Shown: one piece after another, positions 1 through 9,725 of the stretch
How the letters are laid out: the number at the start of each line of letters is the position of its first letter
How positions within the stretch are numbered: position 1 is the stretch's first letter
NCBI GenBank assembly: GCA_947175215.1
Contig: CAMWLR010000003.1
Location: 1-64,000, forward strand
Length of the DNA: 64,000 nt
Source of the DNA: an uncultured Porphyromonadaceae bacterium
Lineage (GTDB): Bacteria; Bacteroidota; Bacteroidia; Bacteroidales; Muribaculaceae
Direction of reading: 5' to 3'
Position numbers and translations under genes: made by a program
The notes under the pieces: generated by a model
Told to the model about the DNA's origin: nothing
Seen by the model: the letters and a program-made list of their open reading frames with translations, nothing else
Database searches by the model: none

Positions 1-32
1 CTGATACCCCGTAAATTTGGATCATGGGAAAT

Positions 33-61
33 AAAAAAGCTGCCCGTAAGGCAGCTTTTTT
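33..61 (-). terminator. Rho-independent terminator of tRNA-Ser
   Basis: An inverted repeat (arms AAAAAAGCTGCC and GGCAGCTTTTTT around a CGTAA loop) lies just past the 3' end of the tRNA on the minus strand. Both sides carry A/T runs, so it could stop transcription from either direction. Confidence 0.8.
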
Positions 62-63
62 AG

Positions 64-148
64 CGGAAGGAGAGGGATTCGAACCCCCGGAGGTGTGACC
101 CTCAACGGTTTTCAAGACCGCCGCAATCGACCACTCTGCCATCCTTCC
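64..148 (-). tRNA. tRNA-Ser (anticodon UGA)
   Basis: An 85-nt cloverleaf is visible on the minus strand. The 7-bp acceptor stem is GGAAGGA/TCCTTCC with a G discriminator base. The anticodon stem-loop CGGTCTTGAAAACCG presents TGA, which reads UCA and related serine codons. A long variable arm follows the anticodon stem, as expected for a class II tRNA, and the T-arm has GGTTCGAATCC. CCA is not encoded. A consensus promoter lies about 55 nt upstream and a terminator directly downstream, so it is probably a single-gene transcript. Confidence 0.95.
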
Positions 149-203
149 AATATTTTTATTTTCATTAGGCGGGTTATTTGAGATACCCCCCTGTTTTCGG
201 ATG

Positions 204-234
204 CAAAGTTACTACTTTTTTTCATAACTGCAAA
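204..234 (-). promoter_or_regulatory. Promoter for tRNA-Ser
   Basis: On the minus strand a -33 TTTG (231-234) and a -7 TAACTTTG (204-211) are separated by 19 bp. This is a full match to the Bacteroidota housekeeping promoter pattern, oriented toward the tRNA. Confidence 0.75.
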
Positions 235-351
235 CTCTGAGGGCGAAAAATTTCAGATTTTACGTGCCTGAGCCATAAAAAATTCAAAAAAGTCTAACCT
301 GATCGACATAATCTCCTCTTAAAGGAGGGAGTTGCACCTCTTAGAAGTGAG

Positions 352-2733
352 CTATCTCAGCGGCTCGTACACCCTCTCGCCGATCTTGGTGGCGAGCTCG
401 GCACAGAATTGTTGCCAACGGCGCTGTTGTGACATCATCTCGAGGATGGCGTCAAGGTCATAATCGGGCTGTTGCTGCATCTGTTGGATTTTTTGTGACA
501 GTTCGTGGAAGAAGCAACGAGCGATATCATATTTGAGTTCGAGCAATGCCCGTGGTATCAATTCGTCGAGGCGATCCTCCTCTGTCTCCACTTTGGTATT
601 GTTCTTGAAATAGATCTTGCTCAGCTGATGCTTGTCAACAACGAGATTTGTGGCTATACGACGTATCGTGTCATCGGGATGTGACAAGAGTTGCCGCTGA
701 AAGAAGTCTTTAGCAAACGTATTGAGCGACAAACGATAACTCTCGTCAACGCGCTCCTTAAGAAGCAGTTCGCGCTGCTGTATCTCCTGTAAAGTCTTTG
801 CCTCGCGGGCGATCTGCTCTATCCCCTCCTTGAGCTGTTTATCACGCCGACGGGCAGCTGTGACAAGATATGCAGCATAATCATCATCCCATTGCGTATC
901 GCGCATCTGCAATACACACTCATAAACTTTAAGCAGGTCGGGGTTCTCAAAAGTCAATCCGTCTTGCTCAAGATCCTCAGCTACATAATCAATAACCTTG
1001 ATCAATGACTCGCTGTCATCAGTACCGTAATCTTCGCCCAGATCAAGCATACCATACTTGATGACGAGCCTCAACAATGAACGCTCTTGCGGGGCGAGAA
1101 TCATGGCACGGTGAGATTGCCGGTCTTTACCAATAAAAACAGCATAGTCACTCTCAGTTATCTCATCTTGCGAGCCATGTGCATCCGGTTTAGAGGATGT
1201 CGGCGCCGTTGATTCACCTTGAGCCGTCTCACTGCCTTGGCCCGAAGGGTCTCCTGCATTTGCCGCCCCCTCTTGCGTTGCCGTGGGGGTCTGCGCTGCC
1301 CCTGCGGCTGACAAGGGATTACTGCCGGCTGCTTCACCGCCATTGCCACCGGGGGGATTGGCGACGCTGTCACGCGCAGCCTGACGGCGAGCTTCATCGG
1401 CCTGCTGCTCGATGCGCTTTGTGCGGGCCACAGCAACCTGCCGGGTGAGCAGAGACTCATCCATAGCGAAACGCTGCGAGCACTCGCGTATATAGACATT
1501 GCGGGTAATCTCATCGGGTATGACCGAGATTGATCTGACTATGTCGGCCACCGCCTTGGCACGGGCGACGGGGTCACCTGCGGTATCCTTGAGCAAAATA
1601 TCGGTCTTGAATCTTATGAAGTCTACCGAATTATCTTCAAGATATTTCTCGACCTCTTCAAGCGTATGTGACTGGGCAAACGAGTCGGGGTCATCCCCCT
1701 CAGGCAGCAGACACACCTTGATATTCAGCCCCTCGGCAAGCAACAGGTCAATTCCTCGCAGGGATGCCTTGATACCCGCGGGGTCTGAGTCATATATCAC
1801 CGTGACATTCTCCGTAAAACGGTGGATCAGCCTAACCTGCCCGTTGGTGAGCGATGTGCCCGACGATGCCACGACATTCTCTATACCACTCTGGCTCATC
1901 GAGATCACATCCATATATCCCTCGACGAGTATGCAGCGGTTTTTCTTGACTATCGATTGTTTGGCCTGATAGAGACCGTATAGCTCGCGGCTCTTTGAGT
2001 ATATCATACTCTCGGGAGAGTTGACATACTTGGCGAGTTTCTTGTCATTTGAGAGGATACGGCCACCAAATGCCACTACTTTACCGGCGATAGTAAAAAC
2101 GGGGTATATCACACGCTCGCGGAAACGGTCGCGCAATTCTCCATTCCCTATGGCGAAACATAGGCCGGTCTTTTCGAGAGCCTCCTTGGTATAACCAGCC
2201 TTGAGGGCGGCAGCCGCCAGATCATCATGTCTGTCAAGCGAAAACCCCAGGTGAAATCTGGCAATGGCGGCATCATTTATGCCACGGTGGCGAAAATAAC
2301 TCAGGCCTACATCACGCCCCTGGTCAGTGTCGCGCAGACGTTCCTCAAAGTGCTTCATCGCAAACTCGTTGAGTGACAGTAACAGCTGTCGCTCACCTTG
2401 CTGTCGTCGCTCCTCATCGGTCAGCTCATGTTCCTTTATCTCGATATGATACTTACGTGCGAGATAACGCAGAGCCTCCCAGTAGGTCATCTGCTCATGC
2501 TCCATGATGAAGTTGACCGGACTACCCCCCTTGCCGCAGCTGAAACATTTGCATATCCCCTTGGCAGGAGATACAGAGAAAGATGGAGTGCGCTCATTAT
2601 GAAACGGGCAAAGGCCGATATAGTTGGCTCCGCGACGCTTAAGGCTCACGAAGTCAGAGACTACCTCGACGATATTAGCCGTATCTATAATTCGCTGTAC
2701 GGTCTCGCGGTCTATGACAGATTTCTTCATCAT
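352..2733 (-). CDS. dnaG: DNA primase DnaG
   Basis: Primase that makes RNA primers at the replication fork. Near the N-terminus is the zinc-binding domain (CPFHNERTPSF ... CKCFSCGKGG). The TOPRIM catalytic core follows, with EGYMDV and YDSDPAG supplying the acidic metal-binding residues. A C-terminal helicase-interaction region ends the protein. Between core and C-terminal domain, about residues 445-525, is a low-complexity Ala/Gly/Ser/Pro/Thr/Gln linker, longer than usual, giving about 793 aa where most DnaG are near 600-700. The frame is open further upstream to 2772, but a TAACTTTG promoter element at 2742-2749 sits in that part, so translation should begin at one of the two adjacent ATGs (2733 or 2730). 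It is transcribed toward the tRNA-Ser gene. Confidence 0.96.
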   Translation of the reverse strand: MMKKSVIDRETVQRIIDTANIVEVVSDFVSLKRRGANYIGLCPFHNERTPSFSVSPAKGICKCFSCGKGGSPVNFIMEHEQMTYWEALRYLARKYHIEIKEHELTDEERRQQGERQLLLSLNEFAMKHFEERLRDTDQGRDVGLSYFRHRGINDAAIARFHLGFSLDRHDDLAAAALKAGYTKEALEKTGLCFAIGNGELRDRFRERVIYPVFTIAGKVVAFGGRILSNDKKLAKYVNSPESMIYSKSRELYGLYQAKQSIVKKNRCILVEGYMDVISMSQSGIENVVASSGTSLTNGQVRLIHRFTENVTVIYDSDPAGIKASLRGIDLLLAEGLNIKVCLLPEGDDPDSFAQSHTLEEVEKYLEDNSVDFIRFKTDILLKDTAGDPVARAKAVADIVRSISVIPDEITRNVYIRECSQRFAMDESLLTRQVAVARTKRIEQQADEARRQAARDSVANPPGGNGGEAAGSNPLSAAGAAQTPTATQEGAANAGDPSGQGSETAQGESTAPTSSKPDAHGSQDEITESDYAVFIGKDRQSHRAMILAPQERSLLRLVIKYGMLDLGEDYGTDDSESLIKVIDYVAEDLEQDGLTFENPDLLKVYECVLQMRDTQWDDDYAAYLVTAARRRDKQLKEGIEQIAREAKTLQEIQQRELLLKERVDESYRLSLNTFAKDFFQRQLLSHPDDTIRRIATNLVVDKHQLSKIYFKNNTKVETEEDRLDELIPRALLELKYDIARCFFHELSQKIQQMQQQPDYDLDAILEMMSQQRRWQQFCAELATKIGERVYEPLR

Positions 2734-2741
2734 TGCTAATG

Positions 2742-2749
2742 CAAAGTTA
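2742..2749 (-). promoter_or_regulatory. -7 promoter element of dnaG
   Basis: TAACTTTG on the minus strand, a perfect TAnnTTTG match, ends only 8 nt before the dnaG ATG. No convincing -33 TTTG is seen. If used, the dnaG mRNA would have almost no 5' leader. Confidence 0.55.
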
Positions 2750-2914
2750 CACTTTTTCCGGCTAATCACCATCCCGATAACTGTACCGTAATGTTAAAAA
2801 TTCACACTAATATTAAACGAGTCGGCCCAAACTGATGTTATAATTATGTGAAAGTAAATCTCTCATCGTGCGAGAGACAACACGTTATCAACTGTTTATA
2901 TTCAGACGCTATCA

Positions 2915-4339
2915 ATGACAACCTCGCTAAAACGACTGATTTTCAGCGCAGCATCAATTATTGTTGCCCTTATGTCGGTGTCAATATCACAAGCCCAACA
3001 ACCACTGTCGGCTGACAGCCTGCCGCAGGCCTGGAGCTATACCTCTGACCGCTTACAGGAGATTCCCGGCGGCAGCAATGACCATTGGTGGAGTCGTTTC
3101 TCAGATCCGACTCTCGATTCTCTTATAGTGCTGGGTATCGAGCGTAACTATGACCTGAAAATCGCTTCTCGTCGTCAGGAGATGGCTCGCGCGGCAATGA
3201 ATCAGGCCCGCGCGACATGGTATCCGACCATAGGACTATCAGCCGGGTGGACAGCAGCGCAGTCATCAGGAGCAAACAACCGAGGGGCAAAGTCGTCAAT
3301 ACCGTCAGAGTCATACTTCAACGCCGGGCTCAACGCCAGTTGGGAGATAGATATCTTTGGTAAAATCGCATCAGGTGTCAAGGCCAAGAAAGCGCAGTAT
3401 AACGCCACACGGGCCGAATATGCCGGCGCAATGGTATCTATGACGGCTCAGATCGCATCGACATATTTCACTCTGCGCAGTCAGCAACGTCAGTTGCAGG
3501 TCGCCAAAGCCCACTGCGAAAGTCAGATGAAGATTGTCAACATCGCCAAAGCCCGCTATGAGGCATCGCTCGCCTCTAAACTCGATGTAGCTCAGGCCTG
3601 GCAAACTTATTACACAACGGCCTCGACCATCCCGATGCTTGTGAGTTCGATACACGCATCAATTAACTCTCTGGGTATATTGATCGGGGAGTTTCCTCCC
3701 GAGGCTGCCCGCATGCTTGCCCAACCCGGTCCGCTCCCTAACTGGAAAATAAATGTAAACACCGGTGTCCCCGCCGACCTGTTGCGACGTCGCCCTGATA
3801 TTGTCGAGGCTGAGATGCAACTGGCTGCTGCGGCTGCCAATCTCGGTGTGGCTAAAAAAGATTTTCTCCCGACCCTGACAATCGAGGGTAGTATCGGCAC
3901 GGCTGCGCGCCGGCTTGACAATCTGTTTGGCAGCGATTCGTTTACCTGGTCGGTTGCCCCTACCCTCTCATGGACTCTCTTCGACGGGTTTGCCCGTAAA
4001 TATAGCGTGGTGTCAGCTCGCGAAGAGATGCAGTCGGCCATCGACAGCTATAATCTGTCGGTGCTCAACGCCGTCGGGGAGACCGAGAGCGCCCTCTCAA
4101 CCTATGATGCTTCGCTCAGACATATAGATCTGACTCAGCAACTGTGCGTGCAAAACCAAGAGGCCCTGCGTCTGGCGATCGAGCGATATAAAGATTCTCT
4201 CTCACCGATGACCGATGTGGTCAACGCTCAGGTCAACGCTCTCGCCGGCGAGACCCAGCTGATTGAGGCACAGGCCTCGGCCCTTACATCCCTTGTCAGC
4301 CTCTATGAGGCTCTCGGCGGAGGTATAGACCCGCAATAA
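2915..4339 (+). CDS. RND efflux outer membrane factor (TolC/OprM family)
   Basis: Outer membrane channel of a tripartite efflux pump, 474 aa. An N-terminal signal peptide ends near SISQAQ (about residue 28). The rest shows the duplicated OEP layout of the NodT/OprM type: alternating coiled-coil and beta segments, with the recurrent VPADLLRRRPDI motif in mid-protein. No lipobox cysteine is seen after the signal peptide, unlike many OprM relatives. It is the first gene of a three-gene operon, 54 bp ahead of the adaptor; the channel-first order is common in Bacteroidales. No regulator is adjacent. An inverted repeat TCTCTC/GAGAGA (2859-2877) about 40 bp upstream could be an operator but is unproven. 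Confidence 0.92.
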   Translation: MTTSLKRLIFSAASIIVALMSVSISQAQQPLSADSLPQAWSYTSDRLQEIPGGSNDHWWSRFSDPTLDSLIVLGIERNYDLKIASRRQEMARAAMNQARATWYPTIGLSAGWTAAQSSGANNRGAKSSIPSESYFNAGLNASWEIDIFGKIASGVKAKKAQYNATRAEYAGAMVSMTAQIASTYFTLRSQQRQLQVAKAHCESQMKIVNIAKARYEASLASKLDVAQAWQTYYTTASTIPMLVSSIHASINSLGILIGEFPPEAARMLAQPGPLPNWKINVNTGVPADLLRRRPDIVEAEMQLAAAAANLGVAKKDFLPTLTIEGSIGTAARRLDNLFGSDSFTWSVAPTLSWTLFDGFARKYSVVSAREEMQSAIDSYNLSVLNAVGETESALSTYDASLRHIDLTQQLCVQNQEALRLAIERYKDSLSPMTDVVNAQVNALAGETQLIEAQASALTSLVSLYEALGGGIDPQ

Positions 4340-4393
4340 CCTGATATTTAAGATAATCAACACTCATATTCATCAGTCAAAACGTATCTTACG

Positions 4394-5512
4394 ATGAAAA
4401 AGAAATATATCCTCCTCGCTCTTTCTTGCGTTTCGTTCTGCTTTCTGGGTATCCTCACCGGCTGTGGTAAAAAAGATGCCAAAACCGTCGAGACCCAACC
4501 GGAAGTGTCAGTCGCACTACCCCTCACCGACTCTATCACTCTCACTCAGACTTACCCCGCTACACTCTCGGCCAGCCAGTCGGCTGATATTGTCGGACTT
4601 GTCAACGGCACCTTGCAGAAGATTCTCTTTGAGGAGGGTGATTACGTCACCGCCGGACAGCCTCTGTTTATCATCGACCCGTCGACCTATCGCGATCAGG
4701 TCAACGAGGCCCAGGCCGCTCTTGAGACCGCCTCGGCAGTATATGAGTACTCGCAACGTCAGAATGAGGCGATGCAGAAAGCTCTCGAGGCTGATGCAGT
4801 GTCACGCCTTGACGTCATACAGGCTGAGAGTAATCTCAAACAGAGCGCCGCATCAATCAAGAGAGCAAAGGCCGAACTCGCTGCCGCCAACACCAAGCTC
4901 GGCTACTGTACTGTCCGCGCCCCCTTCTCGGGTTATATAACCAAGGCGACCGTGAGCGAGGGTGCATACATCTCGGGCGAAAGCGCACCGGTCAAATTAG
5001 CTGCCATCTATGCCAATCAGACCATCTACGCCAACTTCTCAATCAGTACCGATAAGTATATTTTGATCCGAGACACCTCCTCGGGCAAAGATCTCGATCT
5101 CGATCATATACCGGTCTTATTCGGCGACTCAGTCGTCGGGAAATATTACGGTAAGCTCGACTATACCGCCCCCAACGTCAGCACCTCGACCGGAACTGTC
5201 AATCTGAGATTAATAATCGATAACAGCAAGGGAGAACTGCGTGACGGTATGTTTGCCACCGTCAGACTCCCATATACCGTAGAACCGCACGCCTTACTTG
5301 TCAAGGATGCTTCGCTCAGCACCGATCAGCTCGGTAAATATCTATACACCGTCAACGACTCTGACAAAGTCATCTACACCCCGGTAGAAGTAGGCGGACT
5401 GTATCAGGATACGCTCAGAGTCGTCACCAAAGGATTGACCCCCAACGACCGTTATGTGACCACCGCCCTGCTCAAAGTGCGTGACGGCATGAAAGTTAAA
5501 CCGATCAGATAA
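4394..5512 (+). CDS. RND efflux periplasmic adaptor (membrane fusion protein)
   Basis: Periplasmic adaptor linking the inner membrane pump to the outer membrane channel, 372 aa. It begins with a lipoprotein signal peptide: a hydrophobic run ending LTGCGKKD places the lipidated Cys near residue 24. A biotinyl-lipoyl-like half motif (GLVNGTLQKILFEEGDYV) is followed by an alpha-helical hairpin (about 95-160), the second lipoyl half (LGYCTVRAPFSGYITKA) and the beta-barrel and membrane-proximal domains. This layout is typical of HlyD/AcrA-family proteins paired with HAE-1 pumps. It lies between the channel gene and the pump gene, 14 bp from the latter, so all three are surely co-expressed. Confidence 0.93.
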   Translation: MKKKYILLALSCVSFCFLGILTGCGKKDAKTVETQPEVSVALPLTDSITLTQTYPATLSASQSADIVGLVNGTLQKILFEEGDYVTAGQPLFIIDPSTYRDQVNEAQAALETASAVYEYSQRQNEAMQKALEADAVSRLDVIQAESNLKQSAASIKRAKAELAAANTKLGYCTVRAPFSGYITKATVSEGAYISGESAPVKLAAIYANQTIYANFSISTDKYILIRDTSSGKDLDLDHIPVLFGDSVVGKYYGKLDYTAPNVSTSTGTVNLRLIIDNSKGELRDGMFATVRLPYTVEPHALLVKDASLSTDQLGKYLYTVNDSDKVIYTPVEVGGLYQDTLRVVTKGLTPNDRYVTTALLKVRDGMKVKPIR

Positions 5513-5526
5513 ATTACACCGCGCCT

Positions 5527-8500
5527 ATGTTCTCGAGATTTTTTATCGACCGTCCGATTTTTGCGACGGTGCTCGCTATAATAATGATTCTTGCGGGTGT
5601 GCTGACCGTCAAAACACTACCTATCGCACAGTATCCCGATATAACCCCTCCGACCGTCATGGTCAACGCAACCTATCCCGGTGCTGATGCCAAGACGGTC
5701 GCCGAGACTGTCGGCGTTCCTATCGAGGAGAGTGTCAACGGTGTCGAGGGTATGATGTATATGAGTTCAAACTCAGGCTCTGACGGCTCATATAATCTAA
5801 CCATCACCTTTCAGAATGGTGTGGACGTAGATGACGCTACCATCAAGGTGCAGAATCTTGTCAATCAGGCCGAACCGCAATTGCCCTCGGCCGTCACACA
5901 GCAGGGTGTCGACGTGATGTCGAAATCATCTAACATCCTGCTGTTCGTCGCCCTGCAAGGTGATGAACGTTATGATGCACTCTATCTCACCAACTATGCC
6001 AAGCTGCATATTGTCGATGCCCTAAGCCGTCTTGATGGTGTGGGAGGTGCAAGCGCGTTTGGCGGAGGAGACTACTCGATGCGCGTCTGGCTCGATCCTG
6101 ATGCCATGATGGCCAGAGGTATCACACCCTCTGACGTCAAGGCCGCCATCGAGGCACAGAATATGGAGGTCTCGGCCGGGTCGGTCGGAGCGCCCCCCGC
6201 CTCGACTATCTCGGCATTCCAGTTCACCCTATCTTCGCCGGGCCGGCTCACCACCGCCGAGCAGTTTGGCAATATCATCCTGCGCACGGGTGAGGATGGC
6301 GCGATCCTCCGTCTCAAAGATGTTGCGAGGGTCGAACTCGGCAGTAACTCTTACTCATCCATGAGCCGCGTATCGGGTAAACCGGCCGGACTGATCGGCG
6401 TTTACCAGCGTCCACAGGCCAATGCCCTCGATGTAGCGCATGAGGTGGAGAAAGAACTCGAGAATCTTGCCCCCTACTTCCCGCCGGGTATCCATTACCG
6501 CGTACTGATGAACACCACCACCTTTATCTCAGCCTCGGTTGACGAGGTGCTGGTCACCTTTGCCGAGACAACACTGATTGTGATGGTCGTCATTCTATTC
6601 TTCTTGCAGAGTTGGCGCGCCGTGATCATACCGATGCTTACCATTCCCGTATCGTTGATCGCCACCTTCGCGGTCATGAAGTTGATGGGGTTCACGCTAA
6701 ACACACTTACGCTGTTTGGCCTCGTGCTGGCCATCGCGATAGTGGTCGACGACGCGATAGTGGTGGTGGAGGATTGTGCCCGACTGGTACAACAAGGCAC
6801 GTTGTCTCCGCGACAGGCTGCCCGTAAGGCGATGGTCGAGCTGCAAGGGCCGATTGTCGGCGAGGTACTCGTGCTGCTGTCGGTATTTATCCCCACCGCT
6901 TTCATCTCCGGTATTACCGGCGAACTATACAAACAATTCGCGTTGACCATCGCCGTCTCGACAGCGTTCTCAGGATTCAATGCCCTCACATTCACCCCCG
7001 CGATGTGTGCCCTCTTCCTGCGCAAGAAATCAGGGCAGACAAATTTCTTCCTGTTCAAGTGGTGGAATACCGCATGGGGTAAGACAGTCAAGGGTTACAC
7101 TGCCGTTATCGGCCGCCTGCTGCAACATCCCTGGGTAGCTATCGGCATATACGGTACACTCTGTTTCCTGGCTTTCTGGGGCTTTGCCAAGTGGCCGACC
7201 AGTTACATCCCCGAGGAGGATATGGGGTATTTCATGGCATCTGTCGAACTCCCCACCGGTGCATCACTCGAGCGTACCGACAAGATGGTTTCGCAAGTAT
7301 CGGATATCATCCGCGAGATGCCCGAGGTAGAGGATGTCATCGAGATGTCAGGATTCTCGTTCATGGGAGGGTCGGGCAGCAACACCGGCTCGATGTTCGT
7401 CACCCTCAAACCCTGGAGCGAACGCAAAAAGAAAGGTGAGTCAGTCTCGGCTGTCATCGACCGCATCAACGAGAGATGCGCAGGATTGCAGGAAGGCATC
7501 GTGTTCGCCATCAATCCCCCTGCCATCCCCGGTCTGGGTAGCACCTCAGGTCTGTCTATGCAGTTGCTTGACATCAACAACCGCGGTGCCGGTCAGATGG
7601 CCGTCGCCCTGCGTGAGATAGAGGAAGCCGCGGCCAAAGATCCCCGCATCGGGTCGATACAGTCACTTTATGAGGGACTTGTGCCACAGTACAGCATACA
7701 TATCCAACGCGACCGCATCGAGATGCTCGGACTTGATCTCAACTCGGTATACTCGACATTGAGCAGTTATCTCGGCGGTTCATACGTCAACGACTTCGTC
7801 GAGTTTGGCAACGTCTATGAGGTGAATATCGGAGCCGAGGACACCGCCCGTGCCAACGTCAACGACATCATGAAACTGTCGGTGCGCAATAGTGCCGGCG
7901 AGATGGTACCCTTCTCATCATTCTCCACCATCAATCCCGTCATGGGTTCATCGACCATCAGCCGATATAACATGTATGAGACTGCGGCTCTCACAGCCAC
8001 CGCTGCCAAAGGAGTCAGCTCATCTGTTGCCATCAAGGCTATGGAGGAGATTGTCAAGAAAGCTACCGGAGATAGCTACGGCTACGCATGGACCGGCGAA
8101 GCCTATCAGGAATCGCAGGCCGGAACAACCGTATCGACCGTACTTCTCTTTGCCATCATCATCACCATCCTTGTACTCGCCGCCCAGTATGAGAGCTGGA
8201 CTGACCCGCTCGCCGTCGTCATCTCGATGCCCACAGCCATCCTCGGCACAGTCTTCGGCTGTATCTGCATGAACCAGTCGATAAGCATATACACTGAGAT
8301 CGGTATCATACTGCTGCTCGGACTGTCGGCCAAGAACGCCATCCTCATCGTCGAGTATGCCATGGATTACCGTAAACAAGGTATGTCTGTACGTCAAGCC
8401 GCCTTTAACGGCGGTATGGTCAGATTCCGCCCCATCATGATGACCGCTCTCGCCTTTGTCTTCGGAGTCATGCCGATGCTCTTCGCGACCGGAGCCGGAG

Positions 8501-8712
8501 CAGCAAGCCGCATCAGTCTCGGCTCGGCCGTCGTCTTCGGTATGGCCGTCAACGCCATCATCGGCACCCTGTTTGTCCCCAACTTCTGGGAACTGTTCCA
8601 GAACTTCCAGGAAAAATACCTCTCGCGCCTCTTCGCCTCAGCCGACGCCCCGACACAAACAACGGACGATAACGCAGGTGATACAACTAAGGCTCATGAC
8701 AACGATGTCTGA
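5527..8712 (+). CDS. RND efflux pump permease (HAE-1 family)
   Basis: Inner membrane proton-driven drug/solute pump, 1061 aa, the usual length of AcrB-type proteins. It opens with MFSRFFIDRPIFATVLAI, the standard family start, and PIAQYPDITPPTV. Twelve membrane segments are arranged as one N-terminal helix, a large periplasmic loop, a six-helix block, a second periplasmic loop and five final helices. The proton-relay segment LAIAIVVDDAIVVVED carries the paired aspartates of TM4. A polar C-terminal tail (about residues 1035-1061) is lineage-specific. The substrate cannot be read from sequence; multidrug or bile-salt export is likely from family knowledge. It is the last gene of the operon and is followed by a strong terminator. 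Confidence 0.95.
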   Translation: MFSRFFIDRPIFATVLAIIMILAGVLTVKTLPIAQYPDITPPTVMVNATYPGADAKTVAETVGVPIEESVNGVEGMMYMSSNSGSDGSYNLTITFQNGVDVDDATIKVQNLVNQAEPQLPSAVTQQGVDVMSKSSNILLFVALQGDERYDALYLTNYAKLHIVDALSRLDGVGGASAFGGGDYSMRVWLDPDAMMARGITPSDVKAAIEAQNMEVSAGSVGAPPASTISAFQFTLSSPGRLTTAEQFGNIILRTGEDGAILRLKDVARVELGSNSYSSMSRVSGKPAGLIGVYQRPQANALDVAHEVEKELENLAPYFPPGIHYRVLMNTTTFISASVDEVLVTFAETTLIVMVVILFFLQSWRAVIIPMLTIPVSLIATFAVMKLMGFTLNTLTLFGLVLAIAIVVDDAIVVVEDCARLVQQGTLSPRQAARKAMVELQGPIVGEVLVLLSVFIPTAFISGITGELYKQFALTIAVSTAFSGFNALTFTPAMCALFLRKKSGQTNFFLFKWWNTAWGKTVKGYTAVIGRLLQHPWVAIGIYGTLCFLAFWGFAKWPTSYIPEEDMGYFMASVELPTGASLERTDKMVSQVSDIIREMPEVEDVIEMSGFSFMGGSGSNTGSMFVTLKPWSERKKKGESVSAVIDRINERCAGLQEGIVFAINPPAIPGLGSTSGLSMQLLDINNRGAGQMAVALREIEEAAAKDPRIGSIQSLYEGLVPQYSIHIQRDRIEMLGLDLNSVYSTLSSYLGGSYVNDFVEFGNVYEVNIGAEDTARANVNDIMKLSVRNSAGEMVPFSSFSTINPVMGSSTISRYNMYETAALTATAAKGVSSSVAIKAMEEIVKKATGDSYGYAWTGEAYQESQAGTTVSTVLLFAIIITILVLAAQYESWTDPLAVVISMPTAILGTVFGCICMNQSISIYTEIGIILLLGLSAKNAILIVEYAMDYRKQGMSVRQAAFNGGMVRFRPIMMTALAFVFGVMPMLFATGAGAASRISLGSAVVFGMAVNAIIGTLFVPNFWELFQNFQEKYLSRLFASADAPTQTTDDNAGDTTKAHDNDV

Positions 8713-8735
8713 TATCACACCACTCACAAAATATC

Positions 8736-8784
8736 AAGATGTCGCGTCTGCACATTGACAGACACGACATCTTGTTGTTTTATT
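8736..8784 (+). terminator. Terminator of the RND efflux operon
   Basis: A 15-bp inverted repeat (AAGATGTCGCGTCTG / CAGACACGACATCTT, one G-T wobble) with an 8-nt loop spans 8736-8773 and is followed by a T-rich tail (GTTGTTTTATT). It could also serve the convergent gene at 8827. Confidence 0.85.
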
Positions 8785-8826
8785 GTTATAATTCTCTTTT
8801 ATTATCTTAGTTGAGGTGACAGCTTA

Positions 8827-9606
8827 TTAGAAAGCATAGCCGATGCTCAATTTAAGTGCCTGAGATTTCATGCTGTTATCCATGTCATACATATTGATGA
8901 ATCCTTTCTGCCAGGTTAAATCAATATTGAAATGTCCATACCAATAACCTATACCTAAGTTGAGACCGGCATCAAAACGACGATATTTATCTAAATCGCC
9001 GATAGATACTGAGGTTGACTCTTCCTTGGTACGGGGCTGACCTGATGAGGTTTGCCAGTCATAATTGTCTATCTTATAGGTACCGGCAAAGTCAAATGAC
9101 ACAAAACCACCGAGATGCACGTCTACTGCCATCCGCTTGAGGAATGTGTATTTATAGCCGAGCTTAAACGGGGTGAAGTTAACATTATATGCAGTCAGTG
9201 ACACGTCCTCTTTGATGCGATGACCAATGTAATCGCCGAAGGTGCTTGAGACTTTACCGCTATACCACTCAGCTGCACTCTTATATCCTCTTGTAGCTAT
9301 ACCGAGATCCATACCCCAATAAAGAGGCATTGCCCCGAATGATTTGTTAAAACCCACGGTTACGTCAAAACCTGTTGAACCGGGAAAATCAGATTTGATA
9401 AGATCGATTTTATGCGACTTTTCCCATGCGTCTCTCTGCATATCTTTCCAATCACCTGTTGCGCTGTTAAAATCAACACCAACACGAACGATCCACACAG
9501 TCTTTCCACTATTGAAATCAGGCAATTCGAGAACTTTTGACTGCGCATTTCCATTGAAAGAGCACAATCCTGCAACGGCAACTAAAATTCCAAAAATTTT
9601 TTTCAT
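8827..9606 (-). CDS. Outer membrane beta-barrel protein (PorT-like), function unknown
   Basis: A 259-aa exported protein. The chosen ATG gives a clean signal peptide (MKKIFGILVAVAGLCSFNGNAQ); the frame is open to 9669, but that adds an unlikely hydrophilic extension. The mature part has alternating hydrophobic/polar strands, frequent aromatic residues and Gly (FKLGYKYTFLKRMAVDVHLGG, LNLGIGYWYGHFNIDLTWQKGF) and ends in an aromatic residue (LSIGYAF), the signature of an outer membrane barrel inserted by the BAM complex. It resembles Bacteroidota outer-membrane-beta-barrel (OMP_b-brl) proteins; no ligand can be inferred. A -7 element about 120 bp upstream implies a leader of about 110 nt. It is convergent with the efflux operon. 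Confidence 0.8.
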   Translation of the reverse strand: MKKIFGILVAVAGLCSFNGNAQSKVLELPDFNSGKTVWIVRVGVDFNSATGDWKDMQRDAWEKSHKIDLIKSDFPGSTGFDVTVGFNKSFGAMPLYWGMDLGIATRGYKSAAEWYSGKVSSTFGDYIGHRIKEDVSLTAYNVNFTPFKLGYKYTFLKRMAVDVHLGGFVSFDFAGTYKIDNYDWQTSSGQPRTKEESTSVSIGDLDKYRRFDAGLNLGIGYWYGHFNIDLTWQKGFINMYDMDNSMKSQALKLSIGYAF

Positions 9607-9725
9607 AATATTAATCATTATAATGAGATTTCGTTCCTTTATTCTCAGCATATACTCTAATCTCAGCAACGTATGATTACACGTCCTGAGCTAACAATGG
9701 CTACTTTGTCATCACAAAGCCCCGG

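Noticed and set aside
313-327. Hairpin CTCCT/AGGAG as dnaG terminator
   Set aside because: The stem is only 5 bp, with no clear U-tract; too weak to call.
2734-2772. Upstream extension of dnaG
   Set aside because: A perfect -7 promoter box lies within it, and DnaG homologues begin near the later ATGs.
6495-7091. 198-codon open frame antisense to the RND pump
   Set aside because: It is Thr/Ser/Ile-rich and opposite transmembrane coding sequence, a typical mirror artefact.
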